Source: a virus
Virus record (IMG/VR): IMGVR_UViG_3300036770_006698
Location: 1 to 56,448 of that record
Strand: one strand, 5' to 3'
Length of the DNA stretch: 56,448 nt
Position 1 is the first letter of the stretch; the number at the start of each line of letters is the position of its first letter. Both the position numbers and the translations under genes were made by a program. This document shows, in pieces, positions 7,133-16,045 of this stretch. The notes beneath the pieces are model-generated. The model was not told where the DNA came from, did not search any database, and worked only from the letters and a program-made list of their open reading frames with translations.

Positions 7133-8500
7133 ATGAAAAAAATAGTAATTGTAGGAGCAGGAGTAGCAGGTGTAAATGCAGCAACAAAACTTGTTGATAA
7201 CGGTTATCCTGGTGAAATGATCACTGTAATTGATATGGGTAAAGATCCATACCAACGTAAACCTGAAGAAGTAATGACAGGTTTCTTAGGTGCTGGAGGT
7301 TGGTCTGATGGTAAATTGACTTATCACACAGCAATTGGAGGTCAACTATCAAAATATTGTGGTGAGGAAAAAGCAATGGAATTGATGGATCAAGTCATTA
7401 CCAATTTCAAACGTTTCCACCCTAAACCAGAAGAAGTACAATGTTCAAATCCTGAAGCAGAACCTGAATTTATCAAACCCTATTTTGGTTTACGCTTATT
7501 CCCAGTATGGCACGTAGGTACAGATTATCTATCTGAAATTGCTAAAAATTGGTATGATTATTTAGTTGAAAAAGGTGTAAAGTTTATTTGGGAAACTAAA
7601 GTAACTGATGTTAATTTTAATAAAAATTCATTAGGTTATTCTTCTTTACCTGTTAAACTAGGAAAAATTAAATCTTTAATATATGATGAACTTATATTTG
7701 CAGTAGGTAAATCAGGCATTGATTTTGCTCAAGAGCTAGCCCACCAATACGAACTCCCAGATGAACCCAAATCAGTACAAATTGGAGTTCGATTTGAAGC
7801 ACCACAAAAACACTTTCAAAAACTAATCGATATTTCATATGACTTTAAGTTATATAGAAAATTTGAAGATGAAGGAGTTTCATTACGTTCATTCTGTACA
7901 AATAATAATGCTGCTTATGTTGCTGTAGAGGAAACATATGGTGATCATTCATATAATGGACATGCTAAGAAAGACGAAGCATATAGAAATAATATGACTA
8001 ATTTCGGTATCTTAATGGAAATTAATGGTATTGAAGATCCGTTTAAATGGTCACGTGATGTAGTAAATAAAGTACAAGCAAATGGTACTGGTTTATATTA
8101 TAGTCCATCTCGTCAACCATCAACTACATCTGAAGGTAATGGTGTAACAGCAACTCAAATTAGTTTAGATACATTAGCTCATGTTGTTGAACCTGCTATG
8201 GAAGGTTACTTTAAATATGTTATGGATTTTATTCAAGACATGAAAAAAGTATTCCCAACATTACAAGACGATTGGGGTATTTATATTCCTGAAGTAAAAT
8301 ATCTATCACCTGAAGTTAAAGTAGATTATAGTAATTTAGCATTAGCTGATTATGCAAATGTACACTTTGTAGGTGATGCTTTATCAGCACGAGGTATTAC
8401 AGTATCAGGAGCACAAGCAATTTATGTTTGTGAATCTATACTTGGAGAACATAAAAATGATTTGTATCTTTACGAACAAGGAACAGGAGATTTATTTTAA
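7133..8500 (+). CDS. FAD-dependent oxidoreductase
   Basis: The 455-residue protein has an N-terminal Rossmann dinucleotide site, KIVIVGAGVAGVNAATKL (G8, G10, G13), and a C-terminal FAD-contact motif, HFVGDALSARGITVSGAQAI, with G414-D415. The GG-WSDGKL segment near residue 58 and the overall size fit uncharacterised FAD-dependent dehydrogenases (COG2509-like). I see no signal peptide, so it should be cytoplasmic. Substrate is unknown. It opens a four-gene island flanked upstream by two terminators, and a weaker TATATTTAAA element lies at about 7103-7113. This is an unusual gene for a T4-like phage and looks like an auxiliary metabolic gene. Confidence 0.8.
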   Translation: MKKIVIVGAGVAGVNAATKLVDNGYPGEMITVIDMGKDPYQRKPEEVMTGFLGAGGWSDGKLTYHTAIGGQLSKYCGEEKAMELMDQVITNFKRFHPKPEEVQCSNPEAEPEFIKPYFGLRLFPVWHVGTDYLSEIAKNWYDYLVEKGVKFIWETKVTDVNFNKNSLGYSSLPVKLGKIKSLIYDELIFAVGKSGIDFAQELAHQYELPDEPKSVQIGVRFEAPQKHFQKLIDISYDFKLYRKFEDEGVSLRSFCTNNNAAYVAVEETYGDHSYNGHAKKDEAYRNNMTNFGILMEINGIEDPFKWSRDVVNKVQANGTGLYYSPSRQPSTTSEGNGVTATQISLDTLAHVVEPAMEGYFKYVMDFIQDMKKVFPTLQDDWGIYIPEVKYLSPEVKVDYSNLALADYANVHFVGDALSARGITVSGAQAIYVCESILGEHKNDLYLYEQGTGDLF

Positions 8501-8501
8501 T

Positions 8502-8762
8502 ATGGAACAAAAATCAAACCACAAGTACACCCCATCAAAGAAACTTACTAAAGTAGATGGTACAATAGCATATGTTTTCGATAATAAACTTCATAACTGG
8601 GAAGGTCCGGCACTAATACCAGAAGGTGATAATCGTAAACGTGAATATTATCTTAATGGTATTAAAAAAACAGAAGAAGAGTGGAGACAAGCTCGCAAGG
8701 AAAGAGAAGGATTACCTTGGTATAAAAATCCTGGATTAAAAGGACAAACAAATAGATTTTAA
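8502..8762 (+). CDS. Small protein with one LHxxxGPA repeat unit
   Basis: The start is ATG 8502, one base after the oxidoreductase stop; it encodes 86 residues. The segment VFDNKLHNWEGPALIPEG, followed by YYLNGIKKTEEEW, matches the short repeat (NGxLHRxDGPA...WYxNGxxHR) found singly or in arrays in many phage and bacterial proteins. Here one copy is present. The C-terminus is basic and ends NPGLKGQTNRF. The function of this repeat is unknown. Its position inside the metabolic island implies co-expression with its neighbours. Confidence 0.55.
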   Translation: MEQKSNHKYTPSKKLTKVDGTIAYVFDNKLHNWEGPALIPEGDNRKREYYLNGIKKTEEEWRQARKEREGLPWYKNPGLKGQTNRF

Positions 8763-8763
8763 A

Positions 8764-9147
8764 ATGGGACACAAATATGAACCAATTCCCCGCAAGGGAG
8801 ATAGATATGAAAAAGCATGGGGTCATGAACTTTGGATTGTAAATCATGATGCTTATTGTGGTAAACTCCTTGTATTTGAAAAAGGTAAAAAATTTTCAAT
8901 GCATTATCATTTGATTAAAGAAGAATCATGGTATGTAGCTAAAGGAGAATTTGAATATAGATGGATTAATACTGAAACAGCAGAAACAAAAGTAGTGTGG
9001 CTTAAAGAAGGAGATGTTGTAGATTTAGAACGTGGTCAACCTCATCAATTAATGGCACTTACCGATGAAGCTACAATTTTTGAAGTATCAACAAAACATT
9101 TTGAAGAAGATAGTTATCGAGTTAAAAAAGGAGATTCACAAGGATGA
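8764..9147 (+). CDS. Cupin-domain protein (sugar-phosphate isomerase-like)
   Basis: The 127-residue protein is a single conserved beta-barrel cupin. Motif 1 is FSMHYHLIKEESWYVAKGE, with H-x-H and E as metal ligands; motif 2 is EGDVVDLERGQPHQL, with a further His. The opening YEKAWGHELWIVN resembles the C-terminal cupin of mannose-6-phosphate isomerase/guanylyltransferase proteins (a W-G-x-E-x-W-I pattern). It may bind or isomerise a sugar phosphate, which would suit the glycosylation genes further downstream, but it could also be a binding protein. Its end overlaps the next gene by four bases. Confidence 0.7.
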   Translation: MGHKYEPIPRKGDRYEKAWGHELWIVNHDAYCGKLLVFEKGKKFSMHYHLIKEESWYVAKGEFEYRWINTETAETKVVWLKEGDVVDLERGQPHQLMALTDEATIFEVSTKHFEEDSYRVKKGDSQG

Positions 9148-9674
9148 AAATAGGTTTTTGCGGAACAATGTCAGTAGGTAAAACAACGCTTGTAAATGCG
9201 TTGAAGGAATTACCTGAATTTAAAGATTATCAATTTAGAACTGAACGCTCAAAGTATTTAATGGAGTTAGGTATCCCATTAAACACAGATTCAACAATTA
9301 AAGGTCAAATTGTATTTTTGGCTGAGCGAGCTAGTGAATTAATGTGCGAAAATATTATTACAGACCGTACTATTATTGATGTTATGGCATTTACTAAAGC
9401 AGCTAAATCAATTGATTATCATGAAGCCGATGATTTTCAAACATTAGCGGCACGTTTATTATCTGAATATGATTATATTTTTTATGTTTCTCCTGAAGGA
9501 GTTGATATGGAAGACAATGGTGTTCGTGAAACTGATCTAGAATATCGTGAATTAATTGATTTTATAATCCAGAATATAATTAAACGATATAAATATAAAT
9601 TTAAAAATTATACAATTATTAGTGGTTCTACTGAAGAACGTATTGCACAAGTGAAATCTGCCCTTTCTTTGTAA
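9144..9674 (+). CDS. P-loop nucleotide/nucleoside kinase-like protein (AAA_28 type)
   Basis: The 176-residue protein has a Walker A site at residues 7-15 (GTMSVGKTT), a D-R-T motif (NIITDRTIIDVMAF) and YDYIFYVSPEGVDMEDNGVRETD, which matches the lid region of NadR/Ttd14-like kinases. These families phosphorylate small substrates such as nicotinamide riboside or nucleosides; the substrate cannot be read here. It follows the cupin gene with a four-base overlap, ends the metabolic island, and its stop merges with a candidate late promoter. Confidence 0.75.
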   Translation: MKIGFCGTMSVGKTTLVNALKELPEFKDYQFRTERSKYLMELGIPLNTDSTIKGQIVFLAERASELMCENIITDRTIIDVMAFTKAAKSIDYHEADDFQTLAARLLSEYDYIFYVSPEGVDMEDNGVRETDLEYRELIDFIIQNIIKRYKYKFKNYTIISGSTEERIAQVKSALSL

Positions 9675-9682
9675 TATTTATA
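9675..9682 (+). promoter_or_regulatory. Candidate late promoter element TATTTATA
   Basis: TATTTATA directly follows the TAA stop at 9672-9674 (TAATATTTATAACA) and ends 17 bases before ATG 9700. Confidence 0.6.
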
Positions 9683-9699
9683 ACAAAATATTTTTACAA

Positions 9700-10122
9700 A
9701 TGAAAAAATCTGAAGCTAAAGAATATATTAAAGAACTTATTGTAAATGAATTATCCGAAGCTACTTATGTAGGACCAGGAGCTGTAGATGACCTCCAGAA
9801 AGATCCTAAATTTTCTGCTTCAAAAGATAAAGTAACTCCTGTTAATACTTTAAAAGCAGGTGGAACTGTTACTTTAGAAAATGAAGAAGAATTTGATACT
9901 GAACCTACAGCTAAGGATATCGCAGCTAATGCTTCAATTGCTAAATTACAGTCTAAATATGGTGAGGTAGTTAAGCAGATGAAATCTATTGTAAATAAAT
10001 ACAAATCAGCTGAAGGTGCTGAAAAGCAAAAATACGTTGGTCAATTAAAGAATTTAACTAAGCTTAAAAAAGAAATTGAAGCTATGATTAATCCTTCAAT
10101 GGATGATGACGGTGAAGAATAA
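9700..10122 (+). CDS. Small acidic coiled-coil protein
   Basis: The protein has 140 residues. The N-terminus (MKKSEAKEYIKELIVNELSE before ATY) is an amphipathic helix ending in a hydrophobic-x-E site at residue 20, as in T4 capsid-targeted internal proteins. Residues 80-130 form a coiled coil (KLQSKYGEVVKQMKSIVNKY, then LKNLTKLKKEIEAM). The end is acidic (DDDGEE). The stop overlaps the next ATG (TAATG). It lies immediately before the possible spanin genes and the terminase. No family recognised. Confidence 0.5.
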   Translation: MKKSEAKEYIKELIVNELSEATYVGPGAVDDLQKDPKFSASKDKVTPVNTLKAGGTVTLENEEEFDTEPTAKDIAANASIAKLQSKYGEVVKQMKSIVNKYKSAEGAEKQKYVGQLKNLTKLKKEIEAMINPSMDDDGEE

Positions 10123-10472
10123 TGAAATACATTTATCAAATTCTTAGCTATGCCACTGTAATATTAATTGTTGTAATTATATACAATAATATTAATTATG
10201 CTAAAAATATAGACTATAAAAATAAAATCGAAAGTCTTCATCGTCAAAATGATTCTTTAAAAGCTAATATTGATTCGAATCAAGTTATAATCCACTCTTT
10301 ATCTTTAGAAATTAAAGAATATAAACTTAAAGTAGAAGAAGATAAAAAGAAATTAGCTCTTTTAAAGATTAAAGCTAAAAAAAATAAACAAAAATACAAT
10401 GAAGAATCTAATCGCATTAATTCTCTTAGTAACGCTGCCGTTATTAGCGAATTCACAAACGCTTTCCAATGA
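10122..10472 (+). CDS. Membrane-anchored coiled-coil protein, possible inner-membrane spanin
   Basis: The 116-residue protein has one N-terminal transmembrane segment (residues 8-23, LSYATVILIVVIIYNN) followed by a long periplasmic-type coiled coil (residues 35-105: SLHRQNDSLKANIDSN, LSLEIKEYKLKVEEDKKKL). This is the architecture of Rz-type inner-membrane spanins, which help disrupt the outer membrane at lysis. The next gene starts inside it in another frame with 74 bases of overlap, as is common for spanin pairs. No sequence family is recognised and no endolysin is visible nearby, so the role is inferred. Confidence 0.45.
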   Translation: MKYIYQILSYATVILIVVIIYNNINYAKNIDYKNKIESLHRQNDSLKANIDSNQVIIHSLSLEIKEYKLKVEEDKKKLALLKIKAKKNKQKYNEESNRINSLSNAAVISEFTNAFQ

Positions 10473-10803
10473 TAGCACTTGTTGTGTTCCTTGTAAATCA
10501 TTAAAAAGAGCATTATTAGTAAAAACTGAAAGAGATTTTTTACTAACCCAATTAGATATATCTAGAGATTCAACTCTTTTATTAACTCAAATAGTTACAA
10601 ACCAAGATTCTGTTATTGTTAAACAAGATAGTACAATTCATTTATATCAAAAAAATGAAGTAAGTTTTAAACAGATTATCCAAAATAAGGATTCTGAAAT
10701 CAAAATTAAAGACAAACAATTTCAAAAACAGAAAACTAAAACCAAAATTGCTTGGGGAGTTGCTGGTTTGAATGCTATTGCTTTAATTTTAATATTGTTA
10801 TGA
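10399..10803 (+). CDS. Exported coiled-coil protein with C-terminal membrane segment, possible spanin partner
   Basis: The 134-residue protein has a signal peptide-like start (MKNLIALILLVTLPLLANSQ, likely cleaved after Ser), then a Cys-Cys-x-x-Cys cluster (residues 28-32, CCVPC). A repeated Asp-Ser-rich coiled coil follows (DISRDSTLLLTQI, TNQDSVIVKQDS), and a hydrophobic C-terminal helix (IAWGVAGLNAIALILILL). A clear lipobox is absent, so it is not a standard Rz1 lipoprotein. It overlaps the upstream membrane gene in a different frame and the terminase by four bases. A role in envelope disruption fits the architecture but is unproven. Confidence 0.45.
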   Translation: MKNLIALILLVTLPLLANSQTLSNDSTCCVPCKSLKRALLVKTERDFLLTQLDISRDSTLLLTQIVTNQDSVIVKQDSTIHLYQKNEVSFKQIIQNKDSEIKIKDKQFQKQKTKTKIAWGVAGLNAIALILILL

Positions 10804-12371
10804 GTCAACAACCCGATTTAAGGCAAATAATACGTGAAGAGTATTTAAAATGTGCAGCAGATCCTGCGCATTTTATGAAAAAATATTGCCACATTCAACA
10901 CCCACAAAGAGGTAGAGTATTATTTAACCTATACCCTTTCCAGGAAAAAACACTACGTTTATTTAGAGATAATCCATATTCAATCGTACTAAAATCTCGC
11001 CAGTTAGGTATATCAACACTAGCAGCAGGTTATTCTTTATGGTTAATGTTATTTCATAAAGATAAAAACGTACTTTGTATTGCAACTAAGCAAGAAACTG
11101 CTAAAAACATGGTTACAAAGGTTAAGTTTATGTTTGATAATTTACCTTCATGGCTTAAAATATCAGCAGACGAACATAATAAATTAACATTAAGATTAAG
11201 TAACGGATCACAAATCAAAGCTACCTCAGCAAGTAGTGATGCTGGTCGATCAGAAGCAGTATCTTTACTAATAGTCGATGAGGCAGCTTTCATTGAACAA
11301 ATCGGAGAAATATGGGCATCAGCACAACAAACACTAGCAACGGGTGGTGGAGCAATAGTACTTTCAACACCGTATGGAACTGGGAATTGGTTCCACAAAA
11401 CATGGGTATCAGCGGAATCAGCAGAGAACGACTTTTTACCTATCAAGCTACCTTGGTACGTTCATCCTGAACGAGATGAAACTTGGAGAAAACGCCAAGA
11501 TGAACTTTTAGGTGACCCTAGATTAGCATCTCAAGAATGTGACTGTGATTTTAGTACCTCAGGTGATGTGGTATTTTATCCTGAATGGGTTGATTTTATA
11601 AAAGAAACAACAATAAAAGAACCACTTGAACGTAGAGGAGCCGACCAAAATTTATGGGTATGGGAACCAGCAGATTATACACGTGAATATATAATAGTAG
11701 CTGACGTAGCCCGAGGTGATGGTAAAGACTCTTCTGCGTGTCACGTAATTGATATTGCAACTAACACACAAGTTGCTGAATATAAAGGACAACTTCCCCC
11801 TAAAGAATTTGGATATTTTTTAGTTGGATTAGGATCCGAATATAATAATGCAATGTTGGTAATTGAAAATGCATCAATTGGATGGGCAACATTAGATGCT
11901 GTAATTGAAAGAGGATATAGAAATTTATATCATTCACCAAAATCTGACCAATTAACAGCTGAATCTTATCTGCGAGTATTTGAAGGTGGTTCTGAAATGA
12001 CACCTGGATTTACAATGTCCTTAAGAACAAGACCTTTAGTTGTAAATAAATTTAGAGAATATATTGGTGATCGTTCTGTAACAATTCGTTCAAAACGTTT
12101 GTTAGAAGAAATGAAAGTATTTATTTGGAAAAATGGTAGACCTGAAGCTCAATCTGGTTATAATGATGATTTAGTAATGAGCTTTGGCATTGGAATGTAC
12201 CTAAGAGATACCTCACTAAAATTCCAGCAACAATCTCATGATATGACTCGAGCTACGCTTGGTAATATGAGTAAGAGTACGTATGTTGGTGCTTACAACT
12301 TAAATGCTCCAAAAAATCCATATCAAATAAAAACAGATGGTGGATTTGAGGATATTAGATGGTTGTTATAA
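10800..12371 (+). CDS. gp17: Large terminase subunit, DNA packaging motor (T4 gp17-like)
   Basis: I start it at ATG 10800, which overlaps the previous stop (ATGA) and gives 523 residues; the upstream extension to 10752 reads the tail of the membrane protein out of frame. The ATPase domain has Walker A SRQLGIST (66-73) and Walker B LLIVDEA (156-162). The C-terminal nuclease domain shows IIVADVARGDGKDSS with D302, IENASIGW with E356, and SGYNDDLVMS near residue 460 as the third acidic site. These match the T4 gp17 family that translocates and cuts concatemeric DNA at the portal. No small terminase subunit was recognised nearby. Confidence 0.95.
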   Translation: MSQQPDLRQIIREEYLKCAADPAHFMKKYCHIQHPQRGRVLFNLYPFQEKTLRLFRDNPYSIVLKSRQLGISTLAAGYSLWLMLFHKDKNVLCIATKQETAKNMVTKVKFMFDNLPSWLKISADEHNKLTLRLSNGSQIKATSASSDAGRSEAVSLLIVDEAAFIEQIGEIWASAQQTLATGGGAIVLSTPYGTGNWFHKTWVSAESAENDFLPIKLPWYVHPERDETWRKRQDELLGDPRLASQECDCDFSTSGDVVFYPEWVDFIKETTIKEPLERRGADQNLWVWEPADYTREYIIVADVARGDGKDSSACHVIDIATNTQVAEYKGQLPPKEFGYFLVGLGSEYNNAMLVIENASIGWATLDAVIERGYRNLYHSPKSDQLTAESYLRVFEGGSEMTPGFTMSLRTRPLVVNKFREYIGDRSVTIRSKRLLEEMKVFIWKNGRPEAQSGYNDDLVMSFGIGMYLRDTSLKFQQQSHDMTRATLGNMSKSTYVGAYNLNAPKNPYQIKTDGGFEDIRWLL

Positions 12372-12379
12372 TATTTATA
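12372..12379 (+). promoter_or_regulatory. Candidate late promoter element TATTTATA
   Basis: TATTTATA directly follows the terminase stop (TAA 12369-12371) and ends 21 bases before the portal ATG at 12401. Confidence 0.6.
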
Positions 12380-12400
12380 TATATAACGAATTAAAAAACA

Positions 12401-14302
12401 ATGGCAGATACTAGTTTATTCACCCGATTACAACGTTTGTTTTCAACAGATGTTATCGTAAGAAACGTAGGTGGAAATGAATTAAAAGTAATGGATGTAG
12501 ATTCTATCCAACAATCCGGGGATGTAGCTACAAATTCATTAATGGATAGATATAATCGCTTATACTCCCCAGCATCAACTTCACTTTTAGGTTCCCAGAT
12601 TAATATAAATTGGCAATACCTAAGAACCATGGTCTATTCAGACTATGATAATATGGATTATGATGCTATTGTTGCTTCTGCCCTTGATATTATAGCTGAT
12701 GAAAGTACATTAAAAAATGATATGGGAGAAGTACTTCGTATTAAATCAAATAACGAAGATGTACAACAAATCCTTTATAATTTATTTTATGATGTATTAA
12801 ACATCGAATTTAATTTATGGTCTTGGATTCGCCAAATGTGTAAATATGGTGACTTTTTCCTTAAAATGGAAATCGCAGAAAAATATGGAGTTTATAATGT
12901 AATCCCATACACTGCTTACCATATTGAAAGACAAGAAAATTATGATAAAGAACATCCAAATGCTGTAAGATTTAGATATTCCCCAGAAGGTATTTATGCT
13001 GGTGGTTCAGGTTATTATGGTACTCCAGTATTAGGTCAATACCAAGATAACCAACCCGGTATTTATTTTGATAATTATGAGATGGCTCATTTTAGATTAT
13101 TAACAGATGTTAATTATCTTCCTTATGGTCGTTCATATTTAGAACCTGCTCGTCGTATCTTTAAACAATACGTTTTAATGGAGGATGCTATGTTAATCCA
13201 TAGAATTTCTCGTAGTCCTGATCGTCGCATATTTTATATTAATGTTGGTTCAATTCCTCCTAATGAAGTAGAAAATTTCATGCAGAAAACTATTTCTACT
13301 ATGAAACGTACTCCATTAATGGATAGTCAAACCGGTGAGTATAATTTAAAATATAACATGCAAAACTTATTGGAAGACTTTTATATTCCAATTCGTGGAA
13401 ATGATACATCAACTAAAATTGAAACTACACCTGGTTTACAATATGATGGAATTCAAGATGTTACTTATTTACGTGATAAATTATTTGCTGCCCTTAAGGT
13501 GCCTAAAGCATTTATGGGCTATGAAAAAGATTTAACTGGTAAAGCAACATTAGCCGCTGAAGATATACGTTTTGCTCGCACAATTGACCGTATACAACGC
13601 ATTGTTCTATCAGAGTTATATAAGATCGCGTTAGTTCATTTATATTCGCAAGGATACACTGGTGAAGAATTAACTAATTTTGAATTAGATTTAACGGGTC
13701 CATCAATTATATATGACCAAGAAAAAATAGCATTATTAACTCAAAAAGTAGACTTAGCTCAAAAGATTATGGAAACTAAGTTATTACCTACTGATTGGAT
13801 TTATGATCATATATTTAACTTTAGCCAAGATGAGTACGATGAATATAGAGATTTATTAGCTGAAGACCAAAAACGTACCTTTAGATATAAACAATTAGAA
13901 GAAGAAGGTAATGATCCTAAAGTAACAGGTAAATCATATGGTACACCACACGATTTAGCTTCACTTTATGGTAAAGGAAGAATATATTCTGAACCAGATA
14001 ATGTTCCTGTAGGATACGGAGATGATTTAAAAATGGGTCGTCCTGAAGAAAAATCAACTACTAGAAATACTCAAGATGATAATTTCGGTAAAGATAGATT
14101 AGGTAATAAAGGAATGAAAAAAGACGATAACGAATCAGACTCAATCAAACCAGAATATAAAGGTGATTCTCCACTAGCATTAGAAGCTAAACAAGTTTAT
14201 CTTAAAAATAAAACATTAATTGAAAGTGTAGTTAAAAAAATTTCATTTAATGAGGATAAACCGAAATCTTCATTATTAGATGAAAATCAAATAAGAGAAT
14301 AA
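12401..14302 (+). CDS. gp20: Portal vertex protein (T4 gp20-like)
   Basis: The 633-residue protein is somewhat longer than T4 gp20 (524). It shows gp20-type segments: DYDNMDYDAIVASALDIIAD near residue 85, a MCKYGDFFLK strand near 145, and RISRSPDRRIFYINVGSIPP near 270. Further on are a KLFAALKVPKAFMGYE segment near 363 and a LTGKATLAAEDIRFARTIDR helix. The last 120 residues are hydrophilic and probably disordered. Twelve copies should form the DNA channel at one capsid vertex and start head assembly. It follows the terminase as in T4-type clusters. Confidence 0.92.
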   Translation: MADTSLFTRLQRLFSTDVIVRNVGGNELKVMDVDSIQQSGDVATNSLMDRYNRLYSPASTSLLGSQININWQYLRTMVYSDYDNMDYDAIVASALDIIADESTLKNDMGEVLRIKSNNEDVQQILYNLFYDVLNIEFNLWSWIRQMCKYGDFFLKMEIAEKYGVYNVIPYTAYHIERQENYDKEHPNAVRFRYSPEGIYAGGSGYYGTPVLGQYQDNQPGIYFDNYEMAHFRLLTDVNYLPYGRSYLEPARRIFKQYVLMEDAMLIHRISRSPDRRIFYINVGSIPPNEVENFMQKTISTMKRTPLMDSQTGEYNLKYNMQNLLEDFYIPIRGNDTSTKIETTPGLQYDGIQDVTYLRDKLFAALKVPKAFMGYEKDLTGKATLAAEDIRFARTIDRIQRIVLSELYKIALVHLYSQGYTGEELTNFELDLTGPSIIYDQEKIALLTQKVDLAQKIMETKLLPTDWIYDHIFNFSQDEYDEYRDLLAEDQKRTFRYKQLEEEGNDPKVTGKSYGTPHDLASLYGKGRIYSEPDNVPVGYGDDLKMGRPEEKSTTRNTQDDNFGKDRLGNKGMKKDDNESDSIKPEYKGDSPLALEAKQVYLKNKTLIESVVKKISFNEDKPKSSLLDENQIRE

Positions 14303-14313
14303 AAATCTTTATA

Positions 14314-14321
14314 TATTTATA
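14314..14321 (+). promoter_or_regulatory. Candidate late promoter element TATTTATA
   Basis: TATTTATA in the 34-base gap after the portal gene, within TATATATTTATAATAAA; it ends 15 bases before ATG 14337. Confidence 0.6.
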
Positions 14322-14336
14322 ATAAAACCTATAGGG

Positions 14337-15194
14337 ATGAATATAAAACATTCTAAGTACAAGAATACTGGAATTCTGTTTGAACTTTTAGTAAGACAAA
14401 TTACTTCAGATACTTTGTCAGGAAAAGATTCAAAAGCAACCAATATTCTAAAAAAATATTTTGTTAAAACAGAATTAGGAAGAGAATACAAATTGTATGA
14501 AACTCTATCCAAGCATAAAAATATTACAGAAAGCAAAGCAGAAGTTGTAATTAATTCAGTTATTGAATCCTCTAAAAATTTAAACAGAGGTGCTTTAAAA
14601 AGACAAAAATATAATTTGATTAAAGAAATATCTGAATATTATAATTTAGATGAGTTCTTTAAAACAAAATTACCAAATTATAAAATACATGCTGCTTTAT
14701 ATACATTAGTTGAGATTTATAATAGTGAAAATTTATCAAATCCTGATCAAATAATCAACAATAAAATTGCTATTTTAGAAAGTTTAACAACACGTATTGT
14801 TGATAAACAAAAAGTAGAAGATGATTTAATGACAGAATTTCAATCATACGATAAAGATTTACGTATTTTAACTTACAAAGTAATGTTAGAAAAATTCAAT
14901 GGTAAATATGCTACCTTGAATAATTACCAAAAAGAAGTTTTAAAAGAATTCATCAATTCAGTTGATTCAACTCCAAAATTAAAAGAATTTTATAATAATA
15001 AAATTCAACAAATTAAAGAAGAATTAACTAAACTTACTCCTAATATTAAAGATAAAGCTATTCAAATTAAAATAACAGAAGTTAATAATATGTTATCACC
15101 TTTAAGAAAAGTATCTAATGTTGGTGATAATGAATTAATTAATTTGTTACAATATTTTTCATTATTAGAAGAACTTGTTAAATCAAATGGATAA
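14337..15194 (+). CDS. Conserved head-module protein of unknown function
   Basis: The protein has 285 residues, mostly helical. Its start, SKYKNTGILFELLVRQITSD, is a motif I recall from proteins at the same place (between portal and prohead protease) in T4-like phages of aquatic bacteria. Further helices include LNRGALKRQKYNLIKEIS and KDLRILTYKVMLEKFN. It overlaps the following gene by eight bases. Position suggests a prohead core or assembly factor. There is no match to T4 gp67 or gp68 that I can see, so the function is open. Confidence 0.6.
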   Translation: MNIKHSKYKNTGILFELLVRQITSDTLSGKDSKATNILKKYFVKTELGREYKLYETLSKHKNITESKAEVVINSVIESSKNLNRGALKRQKYNLIKEISEYYNLDEFFKTKLPNYKIHAALYTLVEIYNSENLSNPDQIINNKIAILESLTTRIVDKQKVEDDLMTEFQSYDKDLRILTYKVMLEKFNGKYATLNNYQKEVLKEFINSVDSTPKLKEFYNNKIQQIKEELTKLTPNIKDKAIQIKITEVNNMLSPLRKVSNVGDNELINLLQYFSLLEELVKSNG

Positions 15195-16044
15195 GTTTAA
15201 ATATAAATTAAAGGAATTAAAAATTGGTGATGTAGAGTACAGTAAAGGTACAAAATCTACAGTTACTGATATTGATCCTGAAACAGGTAGAATTACTTGG
15301 GATATTGAAGACACTCCCGATTTTACTTCAGTATTTAGAAATTTAAAAAAATCTAAAGAATTTATGGATTCTTTAGTTAGAAACAAAGCCCTCCGTTCAG
15401 ATTCTACAATGTTAAAACTCCAGCAAGAATTAACTAAAATATTTAATGAGTTACGTACTCATGTTCGAAAAAATTATCCTGAAGAATATGCTAGAATTAA
15501 AATGATAGCAGAAGATAATACCATATCCTCAAACTCAGGATTTATTTCGGGTGGAGAAGGTGAAAATCATACAGGTCCATCTCCTCGCAAATCAACATAT
15601 GGCGCTTATACGCAAGCTGGATGGAAAAAAGTAAATGAAGGTCCTGGAGCAACATTTGGTCCTGGTCCTAAAGCAGGTCCTGAAGGTGTTAAAGATAATG
15701 TTTATGTTAAAGACTTTAAATACAAATTAGTTAATCAAAAAGAATTAAATAAAAAAGCTAAAGGTATTGAAGTTAAACGAGTAATGGAAGCAACAGATGT
15801 TGAAGATTTTCTTAATGGCATTAACATTACAGATCCTGATAAAAGAAAATTTATAACAGATAGATTAGAAGGATTTGATACTTTAGAAAAAAAATTAAAT
15901 GCTTTAATTCCTTTATTACAAGCAGCAAAACATGATACAATGGATTACTACAGAGAAAATCCAAATTCATTTTCTGTTGTTTATGGAACAGATTTAGCAA
16001 ATGATTATTTAAACGATTTAATAGACTTATTTAAAAAACAATAA
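15187..16044 (+). CDS. Head-module protein sharing a capsid-like processing motif
   Basis: Start at ATG 15187, overlapping the upstream stop; 285 residues. Residues 1-108 form a beta/helical domain with a KSKEFMDSLV helix. At 106-128 it reads MIAE-D-NTISSNSGFISGGEGENHTG. The same NTISSNSxFxSGGxGEN pattern occurs in the major capsid protein of this window right after a hydrophobic-x-E site, the usual prohead protease target. This protein also carries I-A-E at the same place, so it may be cleaved in the prohead too. A Gly/Pro-rich linker (PGATFGPGPKAGPEG) joins a helical C-terminal domain. Probably a core or capsid-associated protein. Confidence 0.6.
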   Translation: MDKFKYKLKELKIGDVEYSKGTKSTVTDIDPETGRITWDIEDTPDFTSVFRNLKKSKEFMDSLVRNKALRSDSTMLKLQQELTKIFNELRTHVRKNYPEEYARIKMIAEDNTISSNSGFISGGEGENHTGPSPRKSTYGAYTQAGWKKVNEGPGATFGPGPKAGPEGVKDNVYVKDFKYKLVNQKELNKKAKGIEVKRVMEATDVEDFLNGINITDPDKRKFITDRLEGFDTLEKKLNALIPLLQAAKHDTMDYYRENPNSFSVVYGTDLANDYLNDLIDLFKKQ

Positions 16045-16045
16045 T

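Noticed and set aside
8280-8300. TATTTATA copies inside coding genes (for example in the oxidoreductase)
   Set aside because: In AT-rich DNA several copies are expected by chance. Without a start codon just downstream I did not count them as promoters.
10752-10799. N-terminal extension of the terminase
   Set aside because: The added residues (Cys/Phe-rich) are the membrane protein's C-terminus read in another frame; ATG 10800 gives a normal start with an ATGA overlap.
11054-11446. - strand 130-codon frame inside the terminase gene
   Set aside because: The + strand here encodes conserved ATPase motifs; the antisense product has no recognisable feature.
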